This document shows, in pieces, positions 22,881-36,935 of a stretch of DNA of 64,000 bases. A program made the translations under genes and the position numbers. Under the pieces are notes generated by a model that saw nothing but the letters and a program-made list of their open reading frames with translations, was not told the DNA's origin and did not search any database. This stretch comes from Symsagittifera roscoffensis (Eukaryota; Xenacoelomorpha; Acoela; Convolutidae): contig NC_087066.1 of NCBI RefSeq assembly GCF_963678635.1, positions 9,179,116 to 9,243,115 on the forward strand, read 5' to 3'. Every line of letters starts with the position of its first letter. Within the stretch, counting starts at the first letter, position 1.

Positions 22881-22899
22881 TTTGGCTCTCTATGTTTTT

Positions 22900-23000
22900 G
22901 TGGTTTGTTCTGATAATCTTGTTGTTTTTGTCTACATTCAACGATGCAATGTCCATATCTACGGCAAAAGTTACACCATTGATTGAATGATGCTTTACCC
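22900..23000 (-). pseudogene. Nucleocapsid zinc knuckle (A-)
   Basis: The minus strand reads WCNFCRRYGHCIVEC, a complete C-x2-C-x4-H-x4-C knuckle, which would bind element RNA. Confidence 0.85.
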
Positions 23001-23399
23001 TTAAAAATTGTATTTTTTGCGTAGATAATTATTATTTGAGTAATTTTTTCAGCTAGTTCAGTGTCAGAGTCATGAATGTTAGTTATTTGTGAAGTGGTTG
23101 TATTGATGTTGTTTACGTTTTGTAATTTTATGTTTCTTCAATTTCATAGTGATTTCAGCTTGTTCTAGTTAGTCTGGAATTGGAGATGCTCTCTTTTTCA
23201 TTGCCATTTTTTATAGTTGTGGTGTTGGGGTCATCATTAAGACTTCTGTCATCTTTGTTTTTTATACTCATGCTCACTATTAGAAAAAAAATGCTTTTCT
23301 TACTCATGTTTCGAAGCGTACTGCAAGTTGCTTAATTTTTTCATTTGGGAGTCTACGGATTTCGTTGCATAGAACTCTTTGAGGTTGTTTGTTTCTTTC

Positions 23400-24300
23400 A
23401 GGGTCGATTTATTTTGAAAATTCTTGCGTGAGTCTTTTCCAGTCTAATTTAGTGTCTATAGGTAAAATTGAAAACCATTTTTGGGCTGCGCCATCAAGTG
23501 TGGTTTGGATTAGAGCTGTGCGTCTATGTATCCAATTTTGATGAAGTGTCGTTTTTACTGTTTCAGCTACTATATTTAAAAGTAAGTTGGTTCTGACTGG
23601 GTTTAAATAATCTTCTACTGAGTATTCAGAATCTGTTCCTGGGAAAACCATTAGTGGTTTATTAGAAGATATAGAAGATCTACCCATGAGGTATGGAAGC
23701 GTAGTTAATTATTGCGATTTTGCGGCAATTGGTATTTGAGAAAAATTTGTAAGCTTTGTTTTTGTAATTTCGTGTTGTTGTAAATAATATGGTAATTGGT
23801 TTTCATTTTCCATTTGCGTTGATCGATAACTTTGCGTATTTATAGAGTTTTGTGATAGGAAAACATTTTTATATGATGCTGAGTTTTGTTCTGGTGGAAA
23901 ATTTTGTCTTGTTTGTCGTGTTTGTTCATTTCGTGTATATGGTTCAAAAAGATCTGGTTGATTAATTGGTTCTGATTTTATCAAAATTTCGGTTAATTTT
24001 TTGTTGATTTGCTTTGAAACATTGTTGATTTTGGCTATAATAATCTTCATCTTCGGAATAATGTGATTGACTTCTTTTAAGATGTTTATTGGTTACATTT
24101 TTATTTTGTTGAAATAATGGGAAAATTTTGCTACAATCCACTGTAGCTCGTGGTTGACCGTTAGAAAAAAATGATTGAGAGGCTTGTTGTGTTACATGCT
24201 GATTGTAGTTTTGTGCTTCTGATTGGTTTTGACTGTTCATATAGGGTGGTTTTGTTATTTTATTTTTGCAAAAAATTGTCGTTATGATCTGTAACAATCG
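23400..24300 (-). pseudogene. Gag capsid-like region (A-)
   Basis: Three overlapping frames (24297-23962, 24050-23709, 23687-23409) read as one Gln/Asn-rich N-terminal part followed by a capsid-like core with QNWIHRRTALIQTTL and AQKWFSILPID. The core continues in shifted frames to about 23100 with further Gag text. It would form the virus-like particle shell. Frameshifts and stops break it. Confidence 0.75.
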
Positions 24301-24689
24301 TTTCTATTAGACGTTTTTTGTTAATTTGTTTGTCGTGATGTTGTTGCTGGTTTAAATGTCTGATAATCCTTTTGTGAGTTTTTTGGAGTAACGGAAGGTT
24401 CCACTGTGGATTGTATAGTTATTTGTGGAAATGCTGTGTTTTTGTTTCGTGGAGGAGTTGCATGTGTAGGATGAATAGGGAAATGCTTTTTTGTAATTTT
24501 GTTGGCATTGTTTTGACTATTTAATCATTAATGAAAGGTGATGGAGTTTCAATATCTTGTTCAGTAAGGTTTCTTGTTCCATTTGAAGTTTCTTGTGTAT
24601 TAAACAATGTGGATTTTAATCTATTTTTCCTGTTCTGTCAGTTATCATTGCATTATAAATTAAAGGTGTTGCATCAATAGTAGGTGAAG

Positions 24690-24896
24690 TTATTCAGTTA
24701 TTTTAGCACAGTCTTTATCAACAGAGATAGTTGTGATTGCTGTACTTGATATATCAGTTGTTATGTCAATAAATGATGGATGAGACCAAACAGGATTCCA
24801 AACATAATCTGTTTCATCTGCTAATACAGTTTCATCGTCTGAACTTTTTCCTGATTGTGCTATGAGATCGATGTTATAGACAAAATTTTCAGTCAT
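24690..24896 (-). pseudogene. N-terminal Gag or leader ORF (A-)
   Basis: The 68-aa frame starts MTENFVYNIDLIAQSGKSSD and is rich in Asp and Thr. It lies just upstream of gag in the right orientation and is present unchanged in unit B (38217-38423). It is probably the Gag start; no domain is recognised. Confidence 0.4.
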
Positions 24897-24899
24897 AAA

Positions 24900-26047
24900 C
24901 CCTGCTGGTATTCTAAGTAAATAAAGTTTGACATTTTGTGAAATTTTGTTACTAATAAGGTTTTCACGGATTGTATCAGAAAATTTTGAGAAAAGATAGA
25001 TTACTTGTCTAAGAGTTGAGTGCCGGGATGTTTGAGGCGGTGACTCATTTTGTGTTTCTGTTAAATTTTTAAAATAGATAGCTATAAATAATTGAAAAAA
25101 TTATCATTTGTGAAAATTGAGTTTGATCTTTGTGAATTTTGGCGTTGTGTAGTTTTTATATAATCTGTGAAAACTTTTCAGAATACTTTATCTATATTAT
25201 CTTTTTGTATTTGATGTGTAAGGGTAATTTGATTGTGGTGATAATATTTAAAATATGAAAACAATATGTTGTAAAATTACACATTTTTTCAAGATAGTGA
25301 TCAAGGATTTGTCGTTTCATTCTTTTTTCAGGAAAACCTTGTTTACATGTGCTATTTCCTTTTTTGAATAATTTTACAACTAAGTTGTGACAAAAATGTA
25401 CTTATCCTTGGGCGGGATCACTTTGTGGTTGTTTGAAAGAAGAAGGTATCAACTAATTTTTAAAATGTTTGTTGTCTTCTTTTATTTTTTGTATTTTAAA
25501 ACTGCTAATGTGTAACTTTCAAAATGTCCTATTGTTTGATTCCAATTATGTAGGCGTATTGGTTTGTTAATGTATGATTACTTTATTCTGCGTTCTCCTT
25601 TAATTGATAATGGTGTTGTAGCTTCTGAGTCAGAAAACTATGCTTGATCTTCTATCGGGTTATTCTTATTTAATGAACCTTTCAAGTCTTGAAGTTCCTG
25701 TATTGTGTTGGTGTCTGATTCTGAGACTGCGTTTCGTCTTTTTGAAAATCTTTTTTTGATAATTTGCTTTTGTTTTGTTTTAATTGTCTTTTTCCGCGTT
25801 TGTCTTTTTGATCTAATATATCCTTTTTTTGTCTTAGCGGCGTGGTTACAAGATCGTATCTTTCGTTTTTATTTAAACAATTATGTATTTGATTGTTTGT
25901 TTACTGCCTAGATTATCTCTTGACATAAGGTTAAGGATGATGGGTGCAATACTTGGGGGTTGGATTTTTGTTTTCCTAATCTGTTAGTTCTTACGATTTT
26001 AATGTGGTTATCCTAGCTTGGGGCAAAGATTGTCGAGGTTGATGGGC

Positions 26048-26085
<38 letters not shown>

Positions 26086-26279
26086 ATCAGTTCAGGAGAA
26101 CGATTATTTACTTTCTCGTGACTAGGTTTCAATTTATGATTGACTTACTTATTTTTACCTAGGGGTTAAGATTTGTGATCAAGTGTTGGAGAGTAGTTAA
26201 TTAATCCACAAGGTTCAGGTACAATTAGAACACAGGTAGATCGTTTGATACTGTTTTATAAGTTACTAATTATTTAAGG
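24900..26279 (-). other. Leader/LTR region of fragment A-
   Basis: No coding signal. By position this should hold the 5' LTR and primer-binding site, but I could not identify LTR ends because the partner LTR is missing. A GA microsatellite lies at 26050-26092. Confidence 0.35.
26050..26092 (+). repeat. GA microsatellite, unit A
   Basis: About 21 GA units. The allele in unit B (39576-39598) has about 11. Confidence 0.9.
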
Positions 26280-28859
26280 TTCAGATATAATTTCTTTGCA
26301 CGTGTACATTAATTCCCCGTAAAATAACGTTACCTCTAGGACTTTTAGGACATTGTGAAACTAATGCAATTTTTTCTCCCACAGTAGAAACAGCATATAG
26401 AAAAAATTACATCTTGAAATTTTCATATATATGTCAACCAAGAATTCTCAATGAAAAATTATCAGTTAATACTATAATTGGTGATTCAGAACAAAAAACA
26501 GACAACTTTACAAAAACACCCTATTTTAAACTAAAATTTCAAGTTTCAAAGTATACCGCTGAAGAGCAGAAATTTCTTACAACGTTCAATTCTCAACACT
26601 CTCAAACTACACAACAAGAGTTAGCAGAACTACTACTTAAATAGTTAATGGTGTACGCTACCTCTAATTTTGATGTTGGAAATAACCTCTAAAACCTGAC
26701 GCAGTTTTCAAAAAACAATGAGCAAGTAAAGTTCCAATTCACTTACAAGGTAGTTTCAGTAGATTACTACATATCTTAGAACAATAGTAAACCATTTCTC
26801 CACCTAATAAAGAAATCAACCAAAAGCAAAAACATTCATAAATCCTGTCATTATTCTCGCTAAAGGAGAATCATTAAAAATTGTTCTAGATGCTAGATAC
26901 CTCAATTCACTTATTGATGAATCTAAATGTATTTGGCCTATCGAACCAATTCAAGTGATTCTCCGAAACTAAATGAGAAAATTTTTACAACAGCTGTTAT
27001 GAACAGCGCGTATAATGAAATGCCACCAGATGAAAAATTTCTTTGAAATTTCAATAGGACCAGCAGCACTTTCAGCATTTATGAGTAAAATTTTCGACTA
27101 CTTATACTCATCAAGAATGAAATGACCAACTAAGACGATGTTTTCATGCAATCAGAAACAAAACACGAAAATTTAGAGTATTGGAAAAATACCACCAAAT
27201 TTTAGTTAAGGAAAACATGAAAGTAGCCCCTGATAAAATAATTTTTTTCTCACTCGTGTAAAATTCCTTGGACATATTATTGAAAGTAAAAACAATCATT
27301 CCTTTAAAATCTTGCATAGACGCAATCATAAAACTTCAACCTCCATCAAATAAAAAAAATCCAAGAATTTTTTGGAAAAATAAACTTTTTAAGTAAATAC
27401 GTCTATCAAATGCGATTTTTTTAATACCATTTTAAAATGTTCTCAGACAGCAGAAAAGTTTCGAATGGACAATAGAACACCAAAAACGAGTTGAAGAAAA
27501 GAAAAAAGACTTCCCACTGAACAAATATCAAATACAATCCCCCGATCCAAACCAACCATTTTATGTTATGTGCAACGCCTCTAATTGGAATAGGCGCAGC
27601 ATTATTACAATCACACAAAGGAAAAAACAAATGAATCTCATCTTAAATTTAAGACTATTTACACACGCCGAACTTAGACTCTATACACTTATGAGAGTAT
27701 GTACAGCTATAATACATACTCTAACAGATTATGATATTTTAATAATTGAATCATAACAACCAACATTTCTATTTACAAATGTATAATTTTCCTATTTACA
27801 CGAAAGTCAAATCCAATCCATAAAATTTATAGATTTCAACTAATTCTAATGAAATTCCTAAATTTACATATAATGTGGAAAAAGTCTTGCATTACCAGAT
27901 ACACTCAGTCGAAACACACCACCAGAATTGATAACAAGAAAAAAGACGGTAGAAATACCGCAAAAGATAAAGTTTTCCCTTGCAAAGACGAAACATCACC
28001 ACGTTTAGATTGTAAATATGCATTAAAATCCGACCTTGATGTTGCACGAATAAATAATTTACAATATTTTCCATTAAACCTAGATTGCCAAAATAATCAT
28101 TACGAATTAGACTTGTTAGGAAACTCTACATCTAAACCGATATCATATTCATCTTGGATCAATAACAATACACAGCAAAAACTACTTAAACAAAAAAATA
28201 TAGGACATAACTATGCCCCTTAGTAGAAAAAAAACTAAACTGATAATGTGTTTTTATCAGGAAACCCAGATTTAGACTCAAAATACACAAGAAATCAAGT
28301 TTTTAATCTATATGGCCATCTAGATAAAATACCTCTCTCACAAGCAGAAATTGATAACAATTTTCTACCAGTCACTGAAAAAATGACACTGGAACTACTA
28401 CAAAATTATCAAAACCTTGATCCAGTCATTAGACAACTGAAATCTTGGCACAACATAAAAACAAATCCCGTAAAAGCAGATTTTACAATTCTGGGAAACA
28501 AAACTTTTTTAGACACTTCAGAAATTTTAATAACACATCCATAAACGAGAACACCGATATTTTGGAATATCCAACATCTAAATTAAAAATACTCTGTCTA
28601 CCACTAAATATGATACTCCTAGAATTTCACATTTCACACTCCCTAAATACAAGAGGACATCCGGGATCAGAAAAAAACATGATCAATTTTTATCCAAAAT
28701 TTTAGTTTCCAAATGCACCAATTTGGATTAAAGTATAATAGCGATTATATATCATACCAGTTAAATAAACTATACCCAAATCAGAAACAAATAGCAGAAA
28801 ACAAGACTTTAAAGGACAAAGTTTCCTTTTCAACCACAGTATATCTCATTTGAAACAAA

Positions 28860-29815
28860 GGACCGACATCACCCTCCTCAGAAGGAAACTCATATGTAAT
28901 GGTTATAGTTGATGCATTTACACACTATGTAGCACTCAACCCTGTACCTAATTGAAATGCTCATTATGCATATACCACACTCTACGAACACTGGATAGCA
29001 AACCTTGGATTACCAGAAATCCTTGTTACAGACATTGGCACTGAGTTCATAAAAAATGAAGACATCACATTATGCCATATTCATAACAATAAACATAAAC
29101 CACGAACGTCTCAAGCCCTATGGACTAATATGGTTTAGTCGAAGGTATGAACCGTTCACTACAAGAATACCTCAGATGTACCATAAATGGAAATGATACA
29201 AAATATACCAAATGGTCAACAGACGTGAAATTATTCCCCTTAGCTTATAATTCGCAGATAACAACAATCCTAGGACTATCACCTTATAAAATTATTCTCA
29301 ATCAAGAACCACGGAAACCAATAATGTTCACAGCAATTTCTTCAAAAAATACACAAGGTTATTGCCAATCTACTAAAGAATCAATTTGTTATAATTTACC
29401 GTTATATACGCACGATTAAGATCATTTTCATCAACTGCATATCTATAAATTAGCCTCAGGAACACATGCAGAATGGATTTTAATTTGAGATAATAATTAC
29501 AATGAAAGTTATCAAAATAGCATACAAACTATTACAAAGACAAAATATTCAATCACAAATTAAATCACGATTCACATCAGCTATTATCTTAAAAATTGAA
29601 ACTTATGTCCTAATACCAAATTTTGTGGTACAAAAATGAATATCTAAAAAATTACAACCAATCCTACAAGGAATATTTCAGATTTCTGACAAACCCACCA
29701 ATTTAACTTACAGAATAATTGATTTAAATGAAAGGGAATTAGTTAAACACAGAAGCTGTCTTTTACCATATTACCCGAGAGAGCACGCTCTTCGCAAACT
29801 AACACAGTTATACTC
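28860..29815 (+). pseudogene. Integrase remnant of fragment B+
   Basis: Same D, D and E positions and the same interrupting stops as 15330-16290. Confidence 0.85.
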
Positions 29816-32690
29816 CTTTACAGGACTAAAGGTTGTCCAAAACAACTCAGACAACAATCATAAACAAAAACATAATCTAAATTGTTCTATACAATTATTA
29901 GAATATAAAAAAAATTAGAAATGCCCATTCAAAATCGCAGGAAGTCAGCAATAAACAAATACCTCAAAAACGAAGGAACAAACGAAAACTAGAATAAAAC
30001 ATTTTATCACACGCAACAAAAGAAAAATCTAAACAACGATATTTATCACGACTCCGAAGTCAACCACGAAAGATAACAAAACTTTCATCCCACAATCTAA
30101 AATATTAAAGAAAGTTAAATTTCAAAAATCCCTTCCAATTAATTAGTCAGTTCAAACATTTTAAAGGTAACAATTTTTTATTCTCTTTTCCATTTTTCTT
30201 GTTAACACTCTTAAAAAGCTAGTTCAACTTCAGCCAATCAAAATCTGTTTAAACATCACCCCATTCTGACACCATTTTTATAGCCGACACATTGCTCACT
30301 TCAAACATTTTTGAAATTAAAACTTGAAGACCTCCAGATCCAAAATAGGCAACACGCGTATATTTGACAATTGAAATATAAAAAAATCTTAAAGTTAAAA
30401 CCCTCCCCTATCAACCAGTACAAAAATCAACGATATTGTCTCAATTTACACTCCACATATCACTCAAGGAAGAATAATAATTAAGCCTAAAGAAAAAATA
30501 CGACATGATCCTTTAGCCTAAAGTAGACATAACTCCTGAGTACCCCCAATCATCCTATTAATAAAAACAAAACCAGAAAGCTTATTCCTAGAACTTCAGA
30601 CTTGCCCTCACAAAAAATGCTTATGTACAACCTACTTGTCAAAAATGAATAGACAATCCGACCACACTCAATTTTGACTCGGAAATAAAAAATTTTCGAC
30701 GAGACGAATCGTTCTCGAATGCTTCGCTCTCAAACAGTTCGGCTCCTCAAAACAATAATTTCAAATCTTGTTTTTTCATTCTTCACAATCTTTTCTCAAC
30801 TTATTTTTTTTTGTCATAGACACTTTTGAATTATTCCTCCTCCTCCTCATAATTTTTTGCAGTTTTTTCGTTATTTTTCATAAAAACTCACCAAAAAACC
30901 TTCATCAACTTCTCACAAGTTTTTGACCACCTCCTCAGGTAAGATATTTCAACAGTTATCTAAATGTTAAGTGATCTATTCAACAAGAAAGACATCCTTC
31001 TTCTTTTAGTAATGCTTATGACTTTTCTAGTTTCCCTAATTTTGACAATATGTAAATGTATAAAAAAGGCATGAACTACCCTCACACTAGCAACCATCCT
31101 CTTAATCATTTTCATAGAAAAATAAAAAAAATAACATAGATTTTCTTATTAAGAAAAAAATAATTCAAATATTTCAAAATAGCTAGTCACAACCAACACA
31201 ACAATTCCCACCGACTACGACATCCCAGGAACTTTCAACAACACCAACGTCTGTGCAAATAAATCAACTCCAATCATCAACACGCATTTCATCTCGAGAA
31301 AATCCATATACATTCGAGGAACGACACGCTTTACTATCAGAACCTTCAATACTCGTAGTTCACCATGCATCTCTAAACGAACAGCAATACGAACCAACAT
31401 ACAACATCTATCCTTCTCTCCATTAAGACCTTAATAGAACAAGACATCGTAGTCAAAATCAAAACAAAACATCTACAATGGATAGAGAAATAATCCATCC
31501 AAGACAAAATAGAAATATTACAACACCCAGAATTCAATTTAATATACCCTCATCACCATCCCCAAATCCTCTAAACTTTTCCATTAACACAATACAAAAT
31601 ATACCCCACCATTACAAACAATTTCACAACAAACACTCCAAACATACCATCAGATTACTTAGTATACACCCCCCACATCCAAACAAGTTCGTTAAAGTCC
31701 TTTTAACCCCCAACTTCAACACAATGTATCCCACATTGGATGACACAAGCCTTCACTCAAGGTGAGCCAAACTTAGTGAATGCCCCTATTGATATCTCTT
31801 CCGATACATTTTTGTCACTACCAGAAACTTTATCACTACCTTCAACCCCTTCAACAACAAGTCATACTCCAACTACAACATTTCCACTAAGTTTCCCTAC
31901 AAATTAAGATGATAGATATAAATAACTCTTAACTAACAATATACCTCTACGATTAGATTGGAATGAATTCGTAGTACCCCACCCCCTTGTTTGGTCAACA
32001 TCTTGATAGCCACAGATAACATAAATGGGCACTCAACAGGCTACAATACCGACACGATATCCACAAAGACAAACAAGATTAAAATACACAGATCCTTACA
32101 CAAGACAATTTAACACTTAAATTTGAAAAAACAGTAGAATTAAATAACATAGTGAATCATCCTCTATCCTGGCTCCACCAAAAATAACAGCTCAATCTTT
32201 ACCTCCCCGATTTATAACAACAGAACTTATCTATAGAAACAATAGATGTACAAAAAAGAAACTTGGATACAGATTGTTCTGTAACCCATATTTACACTAT
32301 CCTACTCCTATATCTTCTAGGAATTTTTTTCCCTACAAACCCTCTCTCCACTAGTTCTTATAGAAACAATATCCCATCAAAATTCCTCCCCTCAAACAGA
32401 ACCACAAGGTTTATTATTTATAAAGGTTTATTAGTTATATTAGTTATACGCCATAAACCAAGTTTACGAGGTTTATTAGTTATATTAGTTATACGCCATA
32501 AACCAAGTATATCAATGTGAATCGGAACCACAAGAAATAGTAATAACAATCATAGTAGCGGCACATCATTCGAAAGCCCGAGCTCCAACCTTAACACTTT
32601 ATAAATTCACAGCAACATTTTCAGAGAAAAAAAATTAATTGTTCCCAAGTCTCAAATGGAAACAAAAATAGACTCAACCACAATTTTTCT

Positions 32691-33796
32691 GTGAAAGCAC
32701 TAAAGAAAGACTTGTGCATTTTAACTCGACGACTATCAGACGAGCTCAAACGATTAAAACGAACCACAAACAAAGGCACAAATCAAAAATTGGCAATTTT
32801 TCAAGTTGTTCCAGACTCTGCACATCGAGCAGAACTGGCTAGATACCACGGTCATATTAAATTAGACGATATATATATCCGTTCCTCGGCGAACACGGAG
32901 GATTGTCGTATGACGTACACGATAACAATTGGATACCACATATCGGAATACATAACCTTTCCAATTGTAAAGCAGGCACTTAAAAAAAGGATATCCAGAT
33001 ATAATGTTTTTGATTGGAAAATTCATTTCGAAAAAGTACAATGAACAAGAGTTTTAAAAGAAGACACAATAATTCATCCGGGAATACGCTTACCTTGCAA
33101 AAACGACCAAGGTTATTGCGATCCTACGAAAAAAACACAAGCAACCATCGTTTGAATCCCTGAAGACACATGTACCACATTTCAAGTTGCTAGAACTCAC
33201 GCAGTGTGATTAAATTTCTTCAAGAACATTTCATTAAAACAATTGTTTTTGAAAAAGTAAACCCTGATAAAAAAGATCTAACTGAAATTGTTATACAAAT
33301 ATTGTTGGAATAGAAAATAAGTTAACACGTTTTCAAATCTATTCCGAAACAGAATTTGCTTGTAAATATAATACTACACTTTACAAAACACAAAATTCAA
33401 AATTTCTTGTCGAATACGAATAAAGTTTCGACATGGAAACAGAAAAAATAATACTCATCTCAACTCCAATAGACCACAATTATAGTGACAAAAACTCATA
33501 CATCCCAGTAACATTTTTCGAGAAATACAGGAAACACCGGTGAAAAACTTCACCCACAAGATAAAGGCAGCACACGTTTACATGAACTATCACTCATGAA
33601 CAACATTTATGATTAATTCACTATGACATCCACTTACATATGAAGTTGAGTTATACAATAAGCAGATTTTTTCAAGAAATATCTTTATCAGAATTAGAAA
33701 CGCTCCATCACTTATGTGAACTGGAACGAACACAAATTCTACAATCACTTGAGAACCTACAAGTGATGGAAATGAACCAAAATAAGTCTGCTATTA
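32691..33796 (+). pseudogene. Env-like remnant of fragment B+
   Basis: Duplicate of 19150-20272 with the same stop pattern. The ORF 32691-33044 is full length relative to its twin and carries four or five substitutions. Confidence 0.6.
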
Positions 33797-35019
33797 AATC
33801 TGATTTTAAAGGATTGATGGTTTTTACCTTCAATAAAATGCCAAGGAGTTTTACACGAGTGAGAAAGATTTTTTTTTATCTGGGGCTATTTTCATGTTTT
33901 CCTTAACTAAAATTTGGTGGTATTTTTCCAATACCACCAAATTTTCGTGTTTTGTTTCTGATTGCAAGAAAACATCGTCTCAATTGGTCATTACATTCTT
34001 GATGAGTATAAGTAGTCGAAACACTTTACTCATAAATGCTGAAAGTGCTGCTAGTCCTATGGAAATTTCAAAGAAACATTTCATCTGGTGGCATTTCAAT
34101 ATACGCGCTGTTCATAACAGCTGTTGTAAAAATTTTCCCATTTAGTTTCGGAGAATTATTTGAATTGGTTCGATAGTCCAAATACATTTAGATTCATCAA
34201 AAAGTGAATTGAGGTATCTAGCATCTAGAATAAATTTTAATGATTCTCCTTTAGCAAGAATAATGACAGAATTTATGAATGTTTTTCCTTTTGGTTGTTT
34301 TCCTTTATTAGGTGGAGAAATGATTTCGTATTGTTCTAAGATATCTATTAATCTACTGCAACTACATTGTAAGAGAATTGGAACTTTACTTGCTCATTGT
34401 TTTTTTGAAAAATGCGTCAGGTTTTAGAGGTAGATGTAGTAGTGAATTTTCTTTTCCAACATCAAATTTAGATGTAGCATACACCATGAAGTATTAAAGT
34501 ATTAGTTCTGCTAACTCTTGTTGTGTAGTTTGTAGAGTGTTGAGAAATGAACATTGTAAGAAATTTCTGCTCTTCAGTGGTATACTTTGAAACTTGAAAT
34601 GTTAGTTTAAAATAAGGTGTTTTTGTAAAGTAGTCTGTTTTTTGTTCTGAATCACTAATTATAGTATTAACTGATAGTTTTTCCTTGAGAATTCTTGGTT
34701 GACATATATCTGAAAATTTCAAGATGTAATTTTTTCTATATGCTGTTTCTACTGTGGGAGAAAAAATTGCATTAGTTTCACAAGGTGCTAAAAGTCCTAG
34801 AGGTAACGTTATTTTAGGGGGAATTAATGTACACGTGCAAAGAAATTATATCTGAACTTGTAATTTTAGTGTACTTGATTGATGAGGAAGGTACTCGAAA
34901 AAAGTTTTGGATTGGTTTGAATTCAAGGTCGGACATTTATAATCGTTGTTCATTTTGATCTATGTTGTATTGATGGACTTGACTTTTTGAGAAGTTGTGA
35001 ACATATCCTGATAATTGCT

Positions 35020-35445
35020 TCAGGTGTTTCGTTCTTGGTTGTGTATAGGGTAAAATTTGGAAGCAAATGGAGTTTTTTCAATTAATCTTTGAACGAATGT
35101 GAGAGATGTATTATTCATACTTGTGTATTTATCCTTTATCTGTAATTTGCTATTTAGAATTTTATTAGTGGGTTTTTTTTTATTAATAAATGGTATTCCA
35201 ACGATATTGTGTTTTACATCTGTGATATGAAATGTTTGTCTGAAAGGTTTATACAAAAGTTTATTTTGTTCAATTGTCCGATTGGGCACGAGCAGTAATT
35301 GAATTTTTCCAAAGTTTGTTAGACCTGATTCTTGTGCTGTAGCTAAACTGTTTGAAGTCTTTGAGAGTAACAATTTTGAACGTAAAATTTGTATTTCATT
35401 CCATGTGCGAATATTTATAAAATTTGATTCTGCTCCTGAATCCAT
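35020..35445 (-). pseudogene. Retropepsin of fragment B-, open frame
   Basis: MDSGAESNF at the start, followed by 130 further open codons including NIVGIPFINKK. Its twin at 21639-21917 is shorter because of a single-base difference in a T-run. It is the least damaged protease copy in the window, but it is cut off from a working polyprotein. Confidence 0.8.
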
Positions 35446-36935
35446 TCAAAAATTAAGTTTGAAGTCTGGTGATTGAAAATCTTTGCTTTTTGGACTTTCT
35501 GAGAGAAGTGAGAGTGTCTATGTTTTTACTTTAAGTGGTTGTAATTTATTTGCTGTATTTTGGTATATATTGCTCCTATTTGAACTTCCCTTAAGTTCCT
35601 GTTCGGTGTAACCTGTTATGTTTTGTGTATTGTCTAATTATTCGAAATCAATAAAATTTTATTGTTTTGTTAATAAATCGATCCAATTGGTGTTTCGAAT
35701 TCATTTTCAATCTGCGTCTTTTTTGTTGAAAGCGTATTTTCTGTTTCGTTCTCATCATCTGTGGATTCAGAATTTATGTGATTTAGTTGTAACTCTGAAT
35801 TTGGTTTGCTATCAATACCGGGAGGGTCTGATTGAGTTTCTTCAGTTGATTGTACCTGATTGAATTGTCTTCTATATTTTGTTGTGAATTTTGATATTGT
35901 GTATTATTCCTGAGTGGTGACTGATATTATTTTCTCTGTCGATTTGATTAATTATAATTTCGATGCCTGAACTTGTCACGTGATTTTTTGAGTTGATTAT
36001 ACTAGTTTGATCTATTGTTTTGATAATTTCGCGATCTATTATCTGGGTGATGTCTATTTCTATTGTTTGAATATTTCATGTTTCGATTATATGAGGAATT
36101 TCTGGAACGGAAATATCTGTTTCGAGAGTTTGAACGAGAACGATTTCTATTATAGTTCGAGCAATTACTTCTGTTTGAGTTTGATCTTGAATAATTATTT
36201 CGATATTGATGTTTTGACTGTTTGACCTACTATATCTTTTTTGTGAATTTCTTCGATCTGTAGATCTTCCGCGATAGTTATATCGATGAGGTGATTGTTG
36301 TCTGTAGTTTTTATAGTTATCTGGGAGTTGTTTTCCTGAACTATTTTTACTCTGAATGTTTTTGTTTGATGAAATCTGGTCTTTTTCATGTACTGATCAA
36401 GGGATATATTTGGCTCTCTATGTTTTTGTGGTTTGTTCTGATAATCTTGTTGTTTTTGTCTACATTCAACGATGCAATGTCCATATCTACGGCAAAAGTT
36501 ACACCATTGATTGAATGATGCTTTACCCTTAAAAATTGTATTTTTTGCGTAGATAATTATTATTTGAGTAATTTTTTCAGCTAGTTCAGTGTCAGAGTCA
36601 TGAATGTTAGTTATTTGTGAAGTGGTTGTATTGATGTTGTTTACGTTTTGTAATTTTATGTTTCTTCAATTTCATAGTGATTTCAGCTTGTTCTAGTTAG
36701 TCTGGAATTGGAGATGCTCTCTTTTTCATTGCCATTTTTTATAGTTGTGGTGTTGGGGTCATCATTAAGACTTCTGTCATCTTTGTTTTTTATACTCATG
36801 CTCACTATTAGAAAAAAATGCTTTTCTTACTCATGTTTCGAAGCGTACTGCAAGTTGCTTAATTTTTTCATTTGGGAGTCTACGGATTTCGTTGCATAGA
36901 ACTCTTTGAGGTTGTTTGTTTCTTTCAGGGTCGAT

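Larger units (their letters stand above)
12752..26279. repeat. 13.5-kb direct tandem duplication, unit A
   Basis: This unit recurs at 26279-39797 with an offset of 13527 bp at the left end and 13516 at the right. Differences are scattered single bases and small indels. It contains the plus fragment from just before RT to env and the whole minus fragment. The junction between units is short shared AGGTT. Confidence 0.95.
20272..26279 (-). mobile_element. Ty3/gypsy retrotransposon fragment A-, inverted, decayed
   Basis: On the minus strand, from 26279 down, it holds a leader, gag, a zinc-knuckle nucleocapsid segment, protease and the first half of RT, stopping at 20272 inside RT (about LGHFIEGK). 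Sequence overlaps fragment A+ in the protease-RT region at high identity, so both derive from one family. Together A- and A+ cover most of one element but are joined tail to tail. Confidence 0.9.
26279..33796 (+). mobile_element. Ty3/gypsy fragment B+ (duplicate of A+)
   Basis: RT (26837-27390), RNase H (27452-27990), linker (27849-28223, 28248-28544), integrase (28860-29815) and env-like remnant (32691-33796) repeat fragment A+ with the same major stops and frameshifts. Small differences include an extra stop at 26642 and single-residue changes in the env part (for example N to D and D to V in 32691-33044). Confidence 0.9.

Noticed and set aside
22090-22990. Plus-strand ORFs with Cys/Phe/Tyr-rich text (22090-22335, 22479-22697, 22763-22990) and twins in unit B
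   Set aside because: Antisense to the Arg/Ser-rich Gag tail and the zinc knuckle, which explain the openness.
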